Counted from the stretch's first letter, positions 1-10,531 are shown. The stretch is 64,000 nt of DNA from Chamaea fasciata (GCA_029207755.1 JARCOQ010000016.1:2113001-2177000), one strand, 5' to 3'. A program made the numbers and translations. The notes: generated by a model not told the origin, from the sequence alone.

Positions 1-1559
1 GGTACAAATACACAGCAAGCAGAGAATCCACGGTTCAAATAAAAGACAGTCTCAAATCTATCATGATAATGCTTAAATAATGTCCACGAGATAAGTGGAT
101 AGACACTCTCTGCAGAAAAATTCCTCCCAGCTAGGAGGAATTTCAAGTCTGTTTGGGGAGAAGACTTGCTCAAGACCGGATAAACTACAAATTGTACAGA
201 TCTACCACAATCTTAACCAAAGACTATTCCAGGAGAGCACTTACTGCTAAATATCTAGAAGACCATAATTGTATTATAATTATATTTTATTATACAGAGG
301 ACTCCAGCTTTTATCACACATGTGGAGCAAAGCTGTGATAAACAAGCGAGGAAGTAAACCAAATGACTGTTCTTGACACATGTCTATCTGCATGTATGGA
401 AAAATCAGACATGCCAGTTTTTGCAGAACATCATAGACTATTCCTCACATCAAGAACAATCAAAACATGGATTTCTTTTAGGCATTTCATTCTTACAGTG
501 CGTTTAGTGCTTCTTATGATGAATTAGTCAAGCAAAGAACTCGGTCAGTACTACACTTGCCCCGTATTAATGCACCTATTTTAAATAACCGTGTATCATA
601 GGAATGTTCTCTCTGAGTCAAGCTCATAGACAGCATACTCCAAACTATTCCAATGAAGTTTTACTGAAATAATTAAGATTTTTCAGAGCAGGCAGCAGTC
701 ACTTCTGTCAGCACCAGTAAAGAACCTCAGCTTTTAAACACTAACAAATACTCTGTAGCGGTGTATTCTTACAGGAGGAAGCTTGCAATATATCAAACTT
801 TTCCCCCCACCAACCCATTAGCCACGTCAGAAGGACACTTCCTGAATTTCCTAACCATTTTCACTGGAGCACATCCCATTCAAATTTCTCTGGACCACTC
901 CAAGGATCCCATCAAACCGAGCATGCTGCATCTAATAAATGACGCAAGGAGGGGCGTGTGCATGGAGCTTTAAGCACACGAAGTGCTCGTTATTCCAGAG
1001 GCACTGTGTCCCCAGCGGGACAAGCTCCGGGAGGCGCAGGACCCTCGGGCCCGGGACAGGTGTGGAGCGGCCACTGAGTCAGAGTGACAAACAGCTCCGT
1101 CCGGCACCCGCGGCTCTGCAGAACCAATATTTGCTTCTACACCGCACCGGCCACCAGAGCAAACGCAGCGCAGCGAACGCCTCCCTCTCTATTTTAAAAA
1201 TGGGTAAAATAATTATTTATTAATATTTCCTCTCCTATCCTGCTGAAGGCTAACACTCACAGGAAATAAGCTCCACCTTTTTTTTTTTTTTTTTAAGGAA
1301 ACAAAAAACCCGCTCCTGAAGCATTTCCTGATAGTTATTCTGCCTAGTTCCAGATCCGGGACACAGATACCGGTCACACCGGCGGCTGCGGTGGGGACAC
1401 GCCCGGGGGCTCCACTGCTGCCCCAAAGGCAAAGCCGCCTCAGCCCCGGGGGCAGCGCCGCGCCCCGAGCCCCGGCCGCCGCCGGCCCGCGCCCCTCCCC
1501 GCGTCCCCGGCCCCACCGCACCCGCCGCGGCCCCGGCCCCGCGGCGCTGCCCCGCAGAC
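1..1559 (-). other. PDXDC1: PDXDC1 intron 1 (partial)
   Basis: No coding exon is visible on either strand. The left 900 bases are AT-rich. GC content rises sharply from about 940 toward the promoter. A run of 17 T lies at 1278-1294, and a consensus AP-1 heptamer (TGAGTCA) at 1075-1081. The second PDXDC1 exon, expected to encode IADPTLAEMG-like sequence, was looked for in the minus-strand frames and not found. Confidence 0.55.
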
Positions 1560-1580
1560 CTTCTCTAGCGAGCCGTCCAT
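1560..1580 (-). CDS. PDXDC1: PDXDC1 coding exon 1 (start of gene; rest lies left of the window)
   Basis: On the minus strand an ATG in a perfect Kozak context (GCCATGG) opens at 1580 and reads MDGSLEK, then meets a GT donor at 1559-1558 after AAG. Vertebrate PDXDC1 begins MDASLEK followed by IADP, so 6 of 7 residues agree and the exon break falls where the next residue would start exon 2. PDXDC1 is a Golgi-associated member of the PLP-dependent group II decarboxylase family whose substrate is not established. The exon sits in a CpG island and the next plus-strand gene is MPV17L, its neighbour in this conserved block. The donor is weak beyond GT (GTCTGC). The call rests on seven codons plus synteny; no other PDXDC1 exon is in the window. 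Confidence 0.68.
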
Positions 1581-1801
1581 GGCCACGGGCCCGGCGGTGC
1601 CGCCCCGGCCGCTCCACGCTGGCAGCGCTGACGGGGCCGCGCGGGGCGGGCCGCGCTCGCGCGCTCACCTGGGCAACCGGCCCGCCCCCCGCCGCACGCA
1701 CCACCGCGCCGCGCCGGAGGGGCGGTGCGCGGCGGCCACACTGCGCACGGCGCGCCGGGGCCGGAGCCGGCCCTGCGCTCCGCGCGCCGCCTGAAATCGC
1801 T

Positions 1802-1819
1802 CCCCCCCCCCCCCCCCCC
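1802..1819. repeat. C18 homopolymer
   Basis: Eighteen consecutive C on the plus strand (G on the PDXDC1 sense strand), about 220 bases upstream of its ATG. It is length-unstable and error-prone in sequencing, and would be G-rich RNA if included in the 5' UTR. Confidence 0.9.
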
Positions 1820-1880
1820 TCGCCGGCTGGTGGAACAGTCCCGGAAAGAGCCCGGGGAGGGGGGTCAGTGACAGATACTG

Positions 1881-1890
1881 GCGCATGCGT
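1881..1890. promoter_or_regulatory. NRF-1-like site
   Basis: GCGCATGCGT matches the NRF-1 consensus GCGCATGCGC at 9 of 10 positions. It lies 300 bases upstream of the minus-strand PDXDC1 ATG inside the CpG island, a usual position for a functional NRF-1 site in a TATA-less housekeeping promoter. Confidence 0.45.
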
Positions 1891-3201
1891 AGGGAGCGCG
1901 GTCCGGGCGGTGACGGGCGCCGGTTCTGGATCGGAGACACGAGTCCGCGGGTTCGAGTCCCTGCCGCGGCGGGTCGTGGCAGGCCGGACGCCGGCAGGGC
2001 TCTGCGTGGCCCCAGCCTTCGCGAACCTCTCGGTTGTCACCCCACTGTCGCCTGCGGGGGCACCGAAGCCTTTCTTCCGCGTACGCGTCCCGCCCCGGAA
2101 CGCTGCACAACCGCGGCGGACAGCACGCACCTGCCTGTGGGCTCCTGTCCGACGGGCAGCCCCCGGAGACCCAAAGCCTGGGCTTTTCCTGAGCTTTATT
2201 CCTGTTCTTTCAAGCCGGAGTCACTTTCCGGTACATATCATTCGTCCTATTACTGCTGGTTTTTAGTGCCATTGCTGTTATTTACTGGCACTATTAACAG
2301 CCGGCGTTGTTTTGCGCAGGGATGTGTTGGGATGAGGAGCCGGGAAGGGCAGCCCGAGCCCTGACACAGCGTGTCCGCCAAGCGCTGGGCAGCGCGCTCT
2401 ACACTCTTATTAAAAATTGCTTAAACCAACAAGCCATCCATGCCTATTTTTAGTCTTTCATGGAAGAATTCATGATCGTTTCAAAGACATAAATCCAGGT
2501 CACAGGGCGAACTACCACCTCCTGCCTGGAGATGGTTCCCGCAGTCAAGCCTGAGCCCATTGCCAGGAGCAAGGGGGAACTGCGGCGCTCCCGGATGCGC
2601 TCCTTTCCTTTCCTTCCGTGGCCACCCTCGGTGTCACCTCGCTACGGGGATTTCAGATCCACTTTGTGGCACTGGGTCTGTGCGTACAAAGCTGCGGACA
2701 CGAGTCTCTCTTCAATAACCTCACATGTGGCTTTCTCCTCACGTTGTCTCAGCAGCAGAGGGCAAAGCAGAGGAACCCCACGGGCTGCTGCTGCTGCTCA
2801 GCAGCCGTGCATCGGCCCTGCTCAGGCTGCAGAATAACGGCAAAATTGAGAAGAAAAAGCCATAACCTCCTCATGGAAGCACACAACAAGGAGATAATTT
2901 TAAAAAGATGATAAGGAAACTGTGCCTAGTTCTCATTTGTCACTCCATAGTTGCGGCAATAATGCACGGTGACCCCATGGTGCTACTTAGACCAAAGCCC
3001 AGGCGACACAGTCACCTACATTTTCGGGGTGAATGCACAGGCACTTGAGAAGCGATGCCACGAGCTGACGCCCGGCTGCCCTGCCGTCACCCGCGGGTCA
3101 TCCACCACCCACCGGGGCCCGGCGTGGGGAGGGAGCCGGCCCTCCCCGGCACAGAGAGCGCTCCGGGGCCGCGGGGATGGCGAGGCGGCGGGCGGGCCCG
3201 T

Positions 3202-3247
3202 GGGAAGGAGGAGGAGGAGGAGGAGGAGAAGGAGGAGGAAGAAGAGG
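3202..3247 (+). repeat. Purine-only (GGA)n tract in the MPV17L 5' leader
   Basis: Forty-six bases consisting only of A and G, mainly GGA repeats, ending 18 bases before the MPV17L start codon. If transcribed it would be a G-rich leader segment able to form stacked-G structures. The opposite strand is polypyrimidine. Confidence 0.85.
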
Positions 3248-3265
3248 CGGAAGCGGCGGCGGGCG

Positions 3266-3566
3266 ATGGCCGGGGCGCTGCGGCGCGGCGTGCGGCGCTT
3301 CCCCTGGCTCTGCAACGTGCTGCTCTACGGGGGGCTGTTCGCGGCGGGGGACGCGGCGCAGCAGCTGCTGCGGGGACAGCCGCCCGACTGGGCTCAGACG
3401 CGGCGTGTGGCGCTGGTGGCCCTGGCCTTCCACGGCAACTTCAGCTACGTGTGGCTGCGGGCGCTGGAGCGGGCGCTGCCCGGCCGCCGCCCGCCCGCCG
3501 TGCTGGGCAAGGTGCTCTGCGATCAGCTCCTGGGCGCGCCCGTCGCCGTCCTCGCCTTCTACACGG
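3266..3566 (+). CDS. MPV17L: MPV17L coding exon 1
   Basis: Starts MAGALRRGVRR and ends ...VAVLAFYTG, with the glycine codon split after its first base (phase 1). The donor is GTGAGT. The exon is extremely GC-rich. It encodes the first hydrophobic helix, with the GD..QQ motif at its end, the second helix, and part of the third. Confidence 0.94.
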
Positions 3567-6500
3567 GTGAGTGCCGGGGGCTCCGCCGCCCGCAGAGCCC
3601 CGCGCCGGCGGCGGCACCGCATGGCCGCCCGCACCGCCTCGGCCGGCGGGCACCGGCAGCGCACCGGCGTCCACCCCACGGAGGCCGCGGTGGGTGGGGA
3701 CCCCCTGCCCGCCCGGAGCGGCTCCCGCATCCCAAAACGCCGCTGCCCGGGCGCTCGGAGCGGGGGCCGCGGCCGGGGGACTCTGCAGAACCCCGGCAGC
3801 TCCCCCCGAGGATGCTGAACCGCCTGGGGCGCTTCCGAGCTTTCCATCAGGGGTGCTGGACCAAAGGAGACCTGTCCTGAGCTCGTTCGGGCCCGTAGCT
3901 TTTAGTTAGCAACAAGGGATGCAAAGCACCTTGCAAGGATCGTAGCATCCACGGCTGTTTGAATTGCTGTGCTCAGTTCCAAGCGGCAGCTGTCTCATTT
4001 TCCAAAACACAGCTGGAAATGCCAGGAAATGCCATAGTTCAGCGAACCAGCTTCCGCTGTGAGAGTCCACAGAAATAAAGCTTGCTACTAATGGCTAATC
4101 TCAAAAGCTAACAAGGAACAAGATGCTTTAAAGAAGTCTAGTATCTATTTCAGAAATAAAGATGAGGGAATAAGAAAATTAATAGGTGAGACTAATGTAA
4201 TTAAATGCTCTCATTTCACTTAAACTTGATGTGTAAGAGTAAGACAGTCCTCTTTTTGTCTGGGATTGGGACATCTGCATTCTATCACTCCAGCAGGAAA
4301 TCATTCCATTTGTGATTGAAGAGAAATGAAGTAAAGAAAGAAGTCAAACACCAGATACTTCCTCTCAAAATCTTAACTATGTCACAACTTAAGTTGAGAA
4401 TTGTCCGAGGGCCAGCAGGATCTGAAGGACCAGAAAAGGGATAGTAAAAGCCCCTGAACTGGATAGCAGTAAAAGAATTTATATATCAGTATCCACTGGG
4501 AGATACTGATAACCCCAAGGCATGGGAGCACCTAGAAAGATCCCAGAGTCAGGCTAAGGAGCCTCTGCTTATGTGCAAAATGCCTTAATCTCTCTCTCAT
4601 GGGTGCCAAAGGTGCTTTCATCCTCTCTGTTCCACAACTACACCGCTGGTGTGCGGTATGGCAGAGAAACAGGTGCTGCAACACCTGTACACCCAGAAAA
4701 TCCCAGCTGATCTCGGGTGTCAGTGCTGGGAGTCGAGCCAATAGATGAGGAGATTTGATGTAGCACTATCAGGTAGTCAGAATGGTATTTTTGTAACAAT
4801 ATCAGCTTTTCTTTCAAATATATAATAATGTATTTTGAGAAAGGGCTGGGATGTCACTGGAAAATGTGAACATTTTTTGCATTTTTTTCTGATTGTTGTT
4901 AATATTTTACGACTAGGTATGAGCATCCTTCAGAGGAAAGAGGACATCTTTTCAGACTGTAAAAAGAAATTTTGGAATACATATAAGGTGAGGCAAGCAA
5001 TTTGCTTATCTCACAGCTAAACAACAACAACAAAAAAAGGATAAAGTCTTTGAAATCAATCTTTCTTTCTTTCTCTCTTTCCTTCCCTCTCTCTCTCCAT
5101 TATTTGATTATGCGTAGGAAACTTTAAGTACCAGCAGTCACGTGAAGTAAAGGCAGCTTGGGTTAGGCAGTGCTGCTAGAGGGGTGAGATGATGCCATTT
5201 AAAAAATGAAATGTACAGCGTTTATATGCACAACACCTGCACCCAGCTCTGTTTGAATGACAGCCCTACAATACAACACTGATTTGGGGGTTTTTTTTAA
5301 TCTTTTTGTCTTAAGAACTACCCACGCACCAGTGTTTAGTTAGTGATACTATTGACAACACTTACATGCAGGCATGTTAAAATCATTAATTACAGAGACA
5401 CCTTCTTTGAGGAGCATTTTAAGCCTGTACTTTTCAGTGACAATCTTCTCACTTTCAGAAACAAACCCCCTTGTTTTAAGAAGGCTTTGCTATAAACGGC
5501 TGGCTTTGATTTGCATTTCTGCACATGCGAGACAAAATTATCTGTGCTCCCTCAGAACTGAGCAAGCTGAGAACGTTAAAGGTTTCTCAGATGCAAGAAG
5601 AATGATGGATCAGCAGGAAAAAAAGTAATAGGAGAAAATGTGATTGCAATGTGAATTTATCTTCATATTGTAGAACTATATAGGTAGGATGGAAAAGGAT
5701 TATTTTTATTCCTATGGAAGATGATTCTAAAAGCAGTGCCCACTATAGCCTACCAAAACATAAGGTTTCTATCAGCCTTATGTTCTATGAGTAAATTATC
5801 CATTGATTTTTCTAAATATGCCTTACGTGTATGAGTAAGAAGGAGCATTGCAAGTGTGAAATAAATAGTGTTCAGCGGTATTTTTCATTAATGGCTGAAA
5901 CAAATGTTCGCATGTTTAAACATTTGTTCACCCATCTGGTAAATGCGTTTATTGTGTCTGGTGTCAGATGTCTGCGAAGACTTAACTGTGCTTAGGGTAT
6001 TTTGTATTTAAAATGAGTTAGAATCATGTGTTTGACAAACTCCGAGCATAGAGGCTCATGAAGATGAGTACAAGTTTAAAATGGCAACCTCTAGGTTAAG
6101 CGACTCTTTTTGTAATTGGACAGCTTTTATTAACTTTACTCAAATACGATTCAGTCATCAGTGAACGTGGAAAAAAAAATGAATCGTGGTGGTTGAAATC
6201 CGTAAGAATAACAAATGCTTTGTTTTCCTTTCAGACAGGACTGATGTACTGGCCTTTTGTGCAGGTGAGTTCTCAGGGTGACTCTGTGAGCCTCTCCCTG
6301 CTGTAAAACCCGGTCCTGTGCAGCCACACTGTGTCCGACCCCGGGAGGAGCAGTGGAGTTGTTGGGTGGGTAACAATGCCTGGAGCACTAACTGAGCTCT
6401 CTCTCCTTCCAACATAGCTGTCAAACTTCATTTTGATCCCAGTTCACCTGCGAACAGCTTACACTGGGCTCTGTGGCTTTGTCTGGGCTTCCTTCATTTG

Positions 6501-6597
6501 CTTTTCCCAACAGAGTGGAGACGGAACAGCAAAGTCAGCATTTATGTGGCTCCAAGGAGAGAAGGTCAATGCAGATGAAGAATCGTCAGACAAATAA
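3266..6597 (+). CDS. MPV17L: MPV17L, Mpv17-like protein, complete, 4 coding exons, 193 aa
   Basis: Joined exons 3266-3566, 4917-4987, 6235-6264 and 6418-6597 give one open frame of 193 codons plus TAA (human protein about 196 aa). All introns are GT-AG. The product belongs to the PXMP2/MPV17 family of small four-helix membrane proteins; MPV17L is associated with peroxisomes and mitochondria and linked to reactive-oxygen handling. Visible landmarks are the N-terminal FPWLCNVLLYGG (residues 12-23), the family GDxxQQ motif (28-33), QTRRVA (44-49), the YVWLRALERALPGR block (from 61), FWNTY ending exon 2, and the family signature YWPFVQLSNF...VP..R spanning exons 3 and 4, ending in W..FICFSQQSGDGT. 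The last 20 or so residues diverge from mammals. The start was chosen by alignment with the human N terminus; the frame stays open upstream to 2969, but nothing there resembles the family. Confidence 0.95.
3567..4916 (+). other. MPV17L: MPV17L intron 1
   Basis: 1,350-bp GT-AG intron. The first 250 bases are CpG-rich and carry spurious open frames on both strands; the rest is AT-rich. The acceptor is an AT-rich run ending ACTAG. No other feature is recognised. Confidence 0.85.
4917..4987 (+). CDS. MPV17L: MPV17L coding exon 2
   Basis: 71 nt encoding (G)MSILQRKEDIFSDCKKKFWNTYK, closely matching the mammalian segment between helices (human MSILQGKDDIFLDLKQKFWNTYL). It begins with the last two bases of the split glycine and ends in phase 0 at a GTGAGG donor. 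Skipping it would shift the frame. Confidence 0.94.
4988..6234 (+). other. MPV17L: MPV17L intron 2
   Basis: 1,247-bp AT-rich intron with donor GTGAGG and acceptor TTTTCCTTTCAG. Apart from the pyrimidine microsatellite nothing is recognised. Confidence 0.85.
5061..5098. repeat. Polypyrimidine (CTTT)n/(CT)n microsatellite
   Basis: Imperfect CTTT, CCTT and CT repeats in MPV17L intron 2, 70 bases after exon 2. Simple sequence with no other signal. Confidence 0.85.
6235..6264 (+). CDS. MPV17L: MPV17L coding exon 3, 30-nt microexon
   Basis: Exactly ten codons, TGLMYWPFVQ, flanked by TTTCAG and GTGAGT, phase 0 at both ends. It encodes the YWPFVQ core of the MPV17 family signature. Its size and symmetry mean that skipping would delete ten residues without a frameshift, removing the most conserved part of the protein. 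Confidence 0.93.
6265..6417 (+). other. MPV17L: MPV17L intron 3
   Basis: Short 153-bp intron, donor GTGAGT, acceptor CTTCCAACATAG. No feature inside. Confidence 0.88.
6418..6597 (+). CDS. MPV17L: MPV17L coding exon 4 with stop
   Basis: Encodes LSNFILIPVHLRTAYTGLCG and then FVWASFICFSQQSGDGT, the C-terminal family segment, followed by a divergent acidic tail ending EESSDK and TAA at 6595-6597. The final hydrophobic helix lies around TAYTGLCGFVWASFICF. Confidence 0.94.
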   Translation: MSNFILIPVHLRTAYTGLCGFVWASFICFSQQSGDGTAKSAFMWLQGEKVNADEESSDK

Positions 6598-8366
6598 GAA
6601 CTTTAGCTCTGAACACATTATAAATTGCTAAACTGGATTTGTGAAAGTCAGTAAATCACACTGCAGCCTCATTGTTGTGTTTAAAATAAGCAGTTATCTC
6701 AACATTTGGTGGTTAGTATAAGCAGTGGAACAGTTTGTCTTTGTGCCTGTTTATTTTTCATAAAAGAGGCCAGTTGTATATTGACATTTAATTATTTTCA
6801 TGCTGTCAGCCCATCTCATCTGGGAACAACTGACTTACAGGGCAAAGTAAGCATTTGCACATCATGTCAGACTGCCTCACTGGGGAGAAATATTAACTGT
6901 AATTTAATTTTCAAGCCACTTGTAATTGCTAGAAAAAGGGGAATAGAACATTAAATCATCAGTTGTCGGCTTGACAATTGTTATCAATGCAAGATTACTT
7001 TGCAGAACAAAATTTAATGGATTCCATATCTAAAAAGTGGCATTGAATCTGTTTCATTGAGAAGAAACAAAAGTGCTGTGTTTGTAGAGCCCACTTTTCT
7101 ATGGGGCTAACTTGTTTTATTCTACACGAAAATTTATATAGGAAATCAATTATTTCATAGAATATACAAACCTGGACTATATTTGTCCCTGTTTTATCTT
7201 AGCCGGGAGAATAAAGATTACTTTGGTCAGAGCCCTTTGGGGTGGGTGCTGCCCATTGACCCTTGGGGTCAGTCAAAAGCAGCTCTTGCATGGTGGAACC
7301 CCCCCAAGCACTGCAGGGAGCTTTTGTTCTGTGTACAGCCACTGCTTCCTTTGCTCCTCAGGGGCCAAAGGGTACATGGGAGTCTCGACTCCTCTGCTCT
7401 TTTCAGCTGAGTCATCATGCTGAAGATGTAATTAAAATTTTGAAGAAAAAGAACATGGGAGGGAAGGTAACGTGAATGGCAGAATCCAGCTGCATATATA
7501 TCAGGAACTTCCATTTTTTCCTCAAATGGCTTTTAAACATTCCTATTCATAGAAGACACTGAGTAATTATACATAGGAGACTAGGAGAAGGTGAAAATTA
7601 ATTCTGATTTTGCTTTGTCAGCTTGAGGACCAGATCCGGATACGGGTATTTTTTATATATGCATATGTATCTCAAAACAGGAACTGTGCAGATTTCTGTG
7701 GTTGCAGTAAGTTGAAATCAGACCAGTAAAGGAGCCCTTGCTGTATTAGAATGGGATTTTATGCCTTGAACTTACTGACTTGTAAGCTTGGAAGAGTGTC
7801 TGATTCTAAACAGAAGACTCATCCCTCTGTTCTAACAATAACGAACAACTTTGAGGAATGTCTGAATTCCTCAGTCTTGTCTAAATAGCGTACCAAAGGC
7901 TGCTTAGGCTATAAATATCCATTCTTTTGGCCAGCAGCTGTACTACTTAATATATTGCTAACAATTATTTGTCACTGTAGGAGCCCAGTGCTGCTTAGCT
8001 GAGAAAGGAAAGGAGATCATGCAAGCACTGCCCAATCTATTTCAGGTAAAATCAACTTGTTTAGCATAACCCAATGGTCAAGAGTGATACAAAGTGCCCA
8101 TATGGCTTTGACCAGAGGACTGCAGCAGTGGGAGGAGGGTAGAAGGCAGGGGCTGCTTCCGCAGCCTGTTCTGCTGGCAGGCACGTGGAGGAGGTGCCTT
8201 CCCTCTCAGGATGGACAAGTCACTGCAATTCCATCTTCAGCTGTGCAGGCAGATGTGGAAGATCACATCTGCCTACAGCCTCAGGGTGGAATTAATTTTA
8301 GTTGACTTTTGACACCTTTGGCATGGACGTCTCCAGCTTGGCTAATTGGTTTAAGCTCTGTATGTT

Positions 8367-8393
8367 GAAATGGGCCCTGTAAGGGCCCATTTC
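8367..8393. repeat. Perfect inverted repeat, 11-bp arms, 5-nt loop
   Basis: Arms GAAATGGGCCC and GGGCCCATTTC separated by TGTAA. All eleven pairs are Watson-Crick and six are G-C, so the element would be a very stable hairpin in RNA from either strand. It lies 1.8 kb after the MPV17L stop and would be in the 3' UTR if the distal poly(A) site at 10532 is used. Confidence 0.9.
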
Positions 8394-9637
8394 TCTCCAT
8401 CTGTAACAAGGAGGCTCAGGTGACTGGCAGCTGTGTCAGTAGTTTCTTTGTAGAAGCTTATTTTTGGTGAATTGAATTCCCCTGCTGGTTGTTGCTGCAT
8501 GAATCACAAAGTGTGTATTGAGCAGCCCTGATGCTGGACATCCCAGGAGGAATAGAAATGCCCAGAGGAACTAAGTGCATTTTGTCTGTCTATTTAAAAA
8601 ATGAGTGAGCAGATGCTTCAGACAGCTATAGCTGTTAAACTGTTCTTGTGTGTCTGAAGTCCTCAGGATAAAGAAGCAGTTTGAGTAGTGTTTTATTTCT
8701 GTTGATATTTTTGGGATCAGACTGGTATTCTAAAGTCTGTTCTATTCAGTAAGAACTAAAAGTTTCAGGTAAGGTGTGCTAGCTAAGTATTTAACTTTTT
8801 TTTTTTTACAGATGCTATTTATTTTTATTTCTGCTTGTGCCTTACGTGTTTAATGATTAATAGCATTCACTTGGAGAAGGGAACTGGAAAATGTCATTAC
8901 AAGGAGAGTGTAATGCTGTTGGTTTGCTGTAAGGAGTATGTGATGTTTTGCTGTAACTCAGAGCAAAAAAATCTTTCTTCATGGGTATAGTTGGTAAAAC
9001 TTTATCCCCGGATGCATCAAGAATTTATAACTCATGATGTGCATAATGCCGATGCCTTTCTTCATCAGGACTAACTAATAAATGAAAGGTCCATATTTTA
9101 TTTTAAATGGCTCAAAAGCTTATACAAGCTGTGCTTTATTGCTCCTGCTTTTGTGCTGCCAACTTTTTGCTTGGGAATTTGAGCTAAATCCTGTTTTGTC
9201 TTCAAGTTTCTCTGGCTGGGGAGTTCAAGATTTCTCTCCATCTTTTATTACTTGAAGTACTGTTCTTTCCTGTAATGGAAGCCTGTGGCTCTTATATTTC
9301 AGTAGACTTTAGATCCTGCATAATCCTTTCACTTTCTCTCTTTCTCTTGTTAAGGCGCTGGACAGCTAAGTAACACAAATCCCTTTTCACATAAAAAAAA
9401 AATCATGTTTTCTCCCTTTTAATTATGAGCAGTGATTGGTCTGACAAACATTTCAGACCCAGAGGATGCAAAATAATGAAGCTGCATTGGGACAGTTTCT
9501 CAGTGTGCATAAATGAATGGACCTTCTAAAGATTTTCTTCCTCTGACAGTTTAGACTGAGGACTTAATCCCTTAGTAGTTAGAGCCTTCATTATTTCTTG
9601 ATACCTTTTTGGCTTAGAAGATTAATTTTGAGACAAT

Positions 9638-9705
9638 AACAGTATGATTGAGGTTGGAAAGGACATTTGTATGTCCATCCCAGGTCATCTAGTCCAACCC
9701 TATTT
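9638..9705 (-). mobile_element. CR1 LINE 3'-end fragment
   Basis: Reads GATTGAGGTTGGAAAGGAC, then about 20 bases on TCATCTAGTCCAACCC, which is the reverse complement of the CR1 3' terminus that typically reads GGTTGGACTAGATGATC...TTCCAACC. It is only about 70 bases, old and truncated. Confidence 0.75.
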
Positions 9706-10531
9706 GACACATACGTAAACTCTGGTTTGCTTCTTTTAGCAACTCAGTAATTTCCTGGGGGAATAAAAAAACGAAATGAGAAAAAGATGGACAAGATTTA
9801 TCCTGATGTCTCTCTGCTACCCTTTCAAAAACAGTTGTAAGGGCTTCATGACTATTTCCAGGAATTGCACTGATCTTACTGCCAGCTGAACATGGAGATT
9901 TCCACGACCAGCATGATGAACAGAATTATACATCACCTAGGTGCTCAGGAAGGAGCAACACACTGCCAGCAGCTATTAGGCCTGCAATCGGGTGATATTT
10001 TTATGTCATGGATCCCCTCAAAGAGCAAATGGGATGAAGAGACATTTATATCAGTTCCAGCTCCATGTTATTCTGGATGGCTGTGGAGATGTGGAGTCTG
10101 AATTTGATAAAATGAGAATTTCCAATTTTATTTTTCTACTGCAAATCTTTTATGTAAATGAACCTTCTGTGCTTACTAGTGTGCTAAATACATCCTTCTT
10201 GGAAAATTCACCAGAAGGCCTCTGTCTTTTTCACACCAGAAGCACCCACCCAGTAACATAGCATAAAATAACCAGTTCCTGCTGCAGCAAAGGTGAAACT
10301 GCCTCTAGTCTGTTACCATATCTGATATGTTGAGTTCTCTTTATAGAACAACCTTTGAAATCTATGCAGCTTCAGCCTTCCAGTTCTCCGCTGTAAGTGC
10401 CAGCGCTTCCTGCTTGTGCTGCTGCCTCTACTGCTAGTGCCAATCCAGTGAGATGTGCAAGAAATACTTGAATTTTACTAAAATAACGAATTTCAAGTTG
10501 ACTGAAATTGTCTATGTTTTTGCAAAGGCTT

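Larger units (their letters stand above)
1380..2160. promoter_or_regulatory. CpG island / PDXDC1 promoter
   Basis: Very GC-rich block dense in CpG surrounding the PDXDC1 start codon. The minus-strand 5' UTR and transcription start should lie between about 1581 and 1900. It contains an NRF-1-like palindrome and an 18-C run. A second consensus minus-strand splice donor (CAG then GTGAGC, exon edge at 1669) lies upstream of the ATG and could belong to an alternative 5' exon. Confidence 0.65.
1581..3265. other. Divergent intergenic region between PDXDC1 and MPV17L
   Basis: 1.7 kb separating two head-to-head start codons. The CpG island near 1380-2160 is followed by a less GC-rich stretch (about 2200-2960) and then a second CpG-rich block from about 3050. 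A short CTG run at 2785-2798 is part of an 8-bp-arm inverted repeat (GGCTGCTG / CAGCAGCC). No coding exon is recognised. Confidence 0.6.
3050..3810. promoter_or_regulatory. CpG island / MPV17L promoter and exon 1
   Basis: CpG-dense block spanning the MPV17L 5' UTR, exon 1 and the start of intron 1. No TATA box is evident just upstream of the coding start. The transcription start cannot be placed from sequence. Confidence 0.65.

Noticed and set aside
1930..1985. tRNA-like B box (GGTTCGAGTCC at about 1949-1959)
   Set aside because: The T-arm stem would have only three of five pairs, there is no matching A box at the right distance, and no acceptor or anticodon stem can be drawn. It is a chance match in CpG-rich DNA.
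1213..2364. Open frames up to 305 codons on both strands around the left CpG island
   Set aside because: GC-rich DNA has few stop codons. The translations are arginine/alanine/proline-rich and resemble no protein. Only the short PDXDC1 exon on the minus strand has support.
3098..3909. Minus-strand (249-codon) and alternative plus-strand frames over MPV17L exon 1
   Set aside because: Shadow frames of the GC-rich MPV17L exon and its CpG island; the exon 1 frame matches MPV17L and is spliced.
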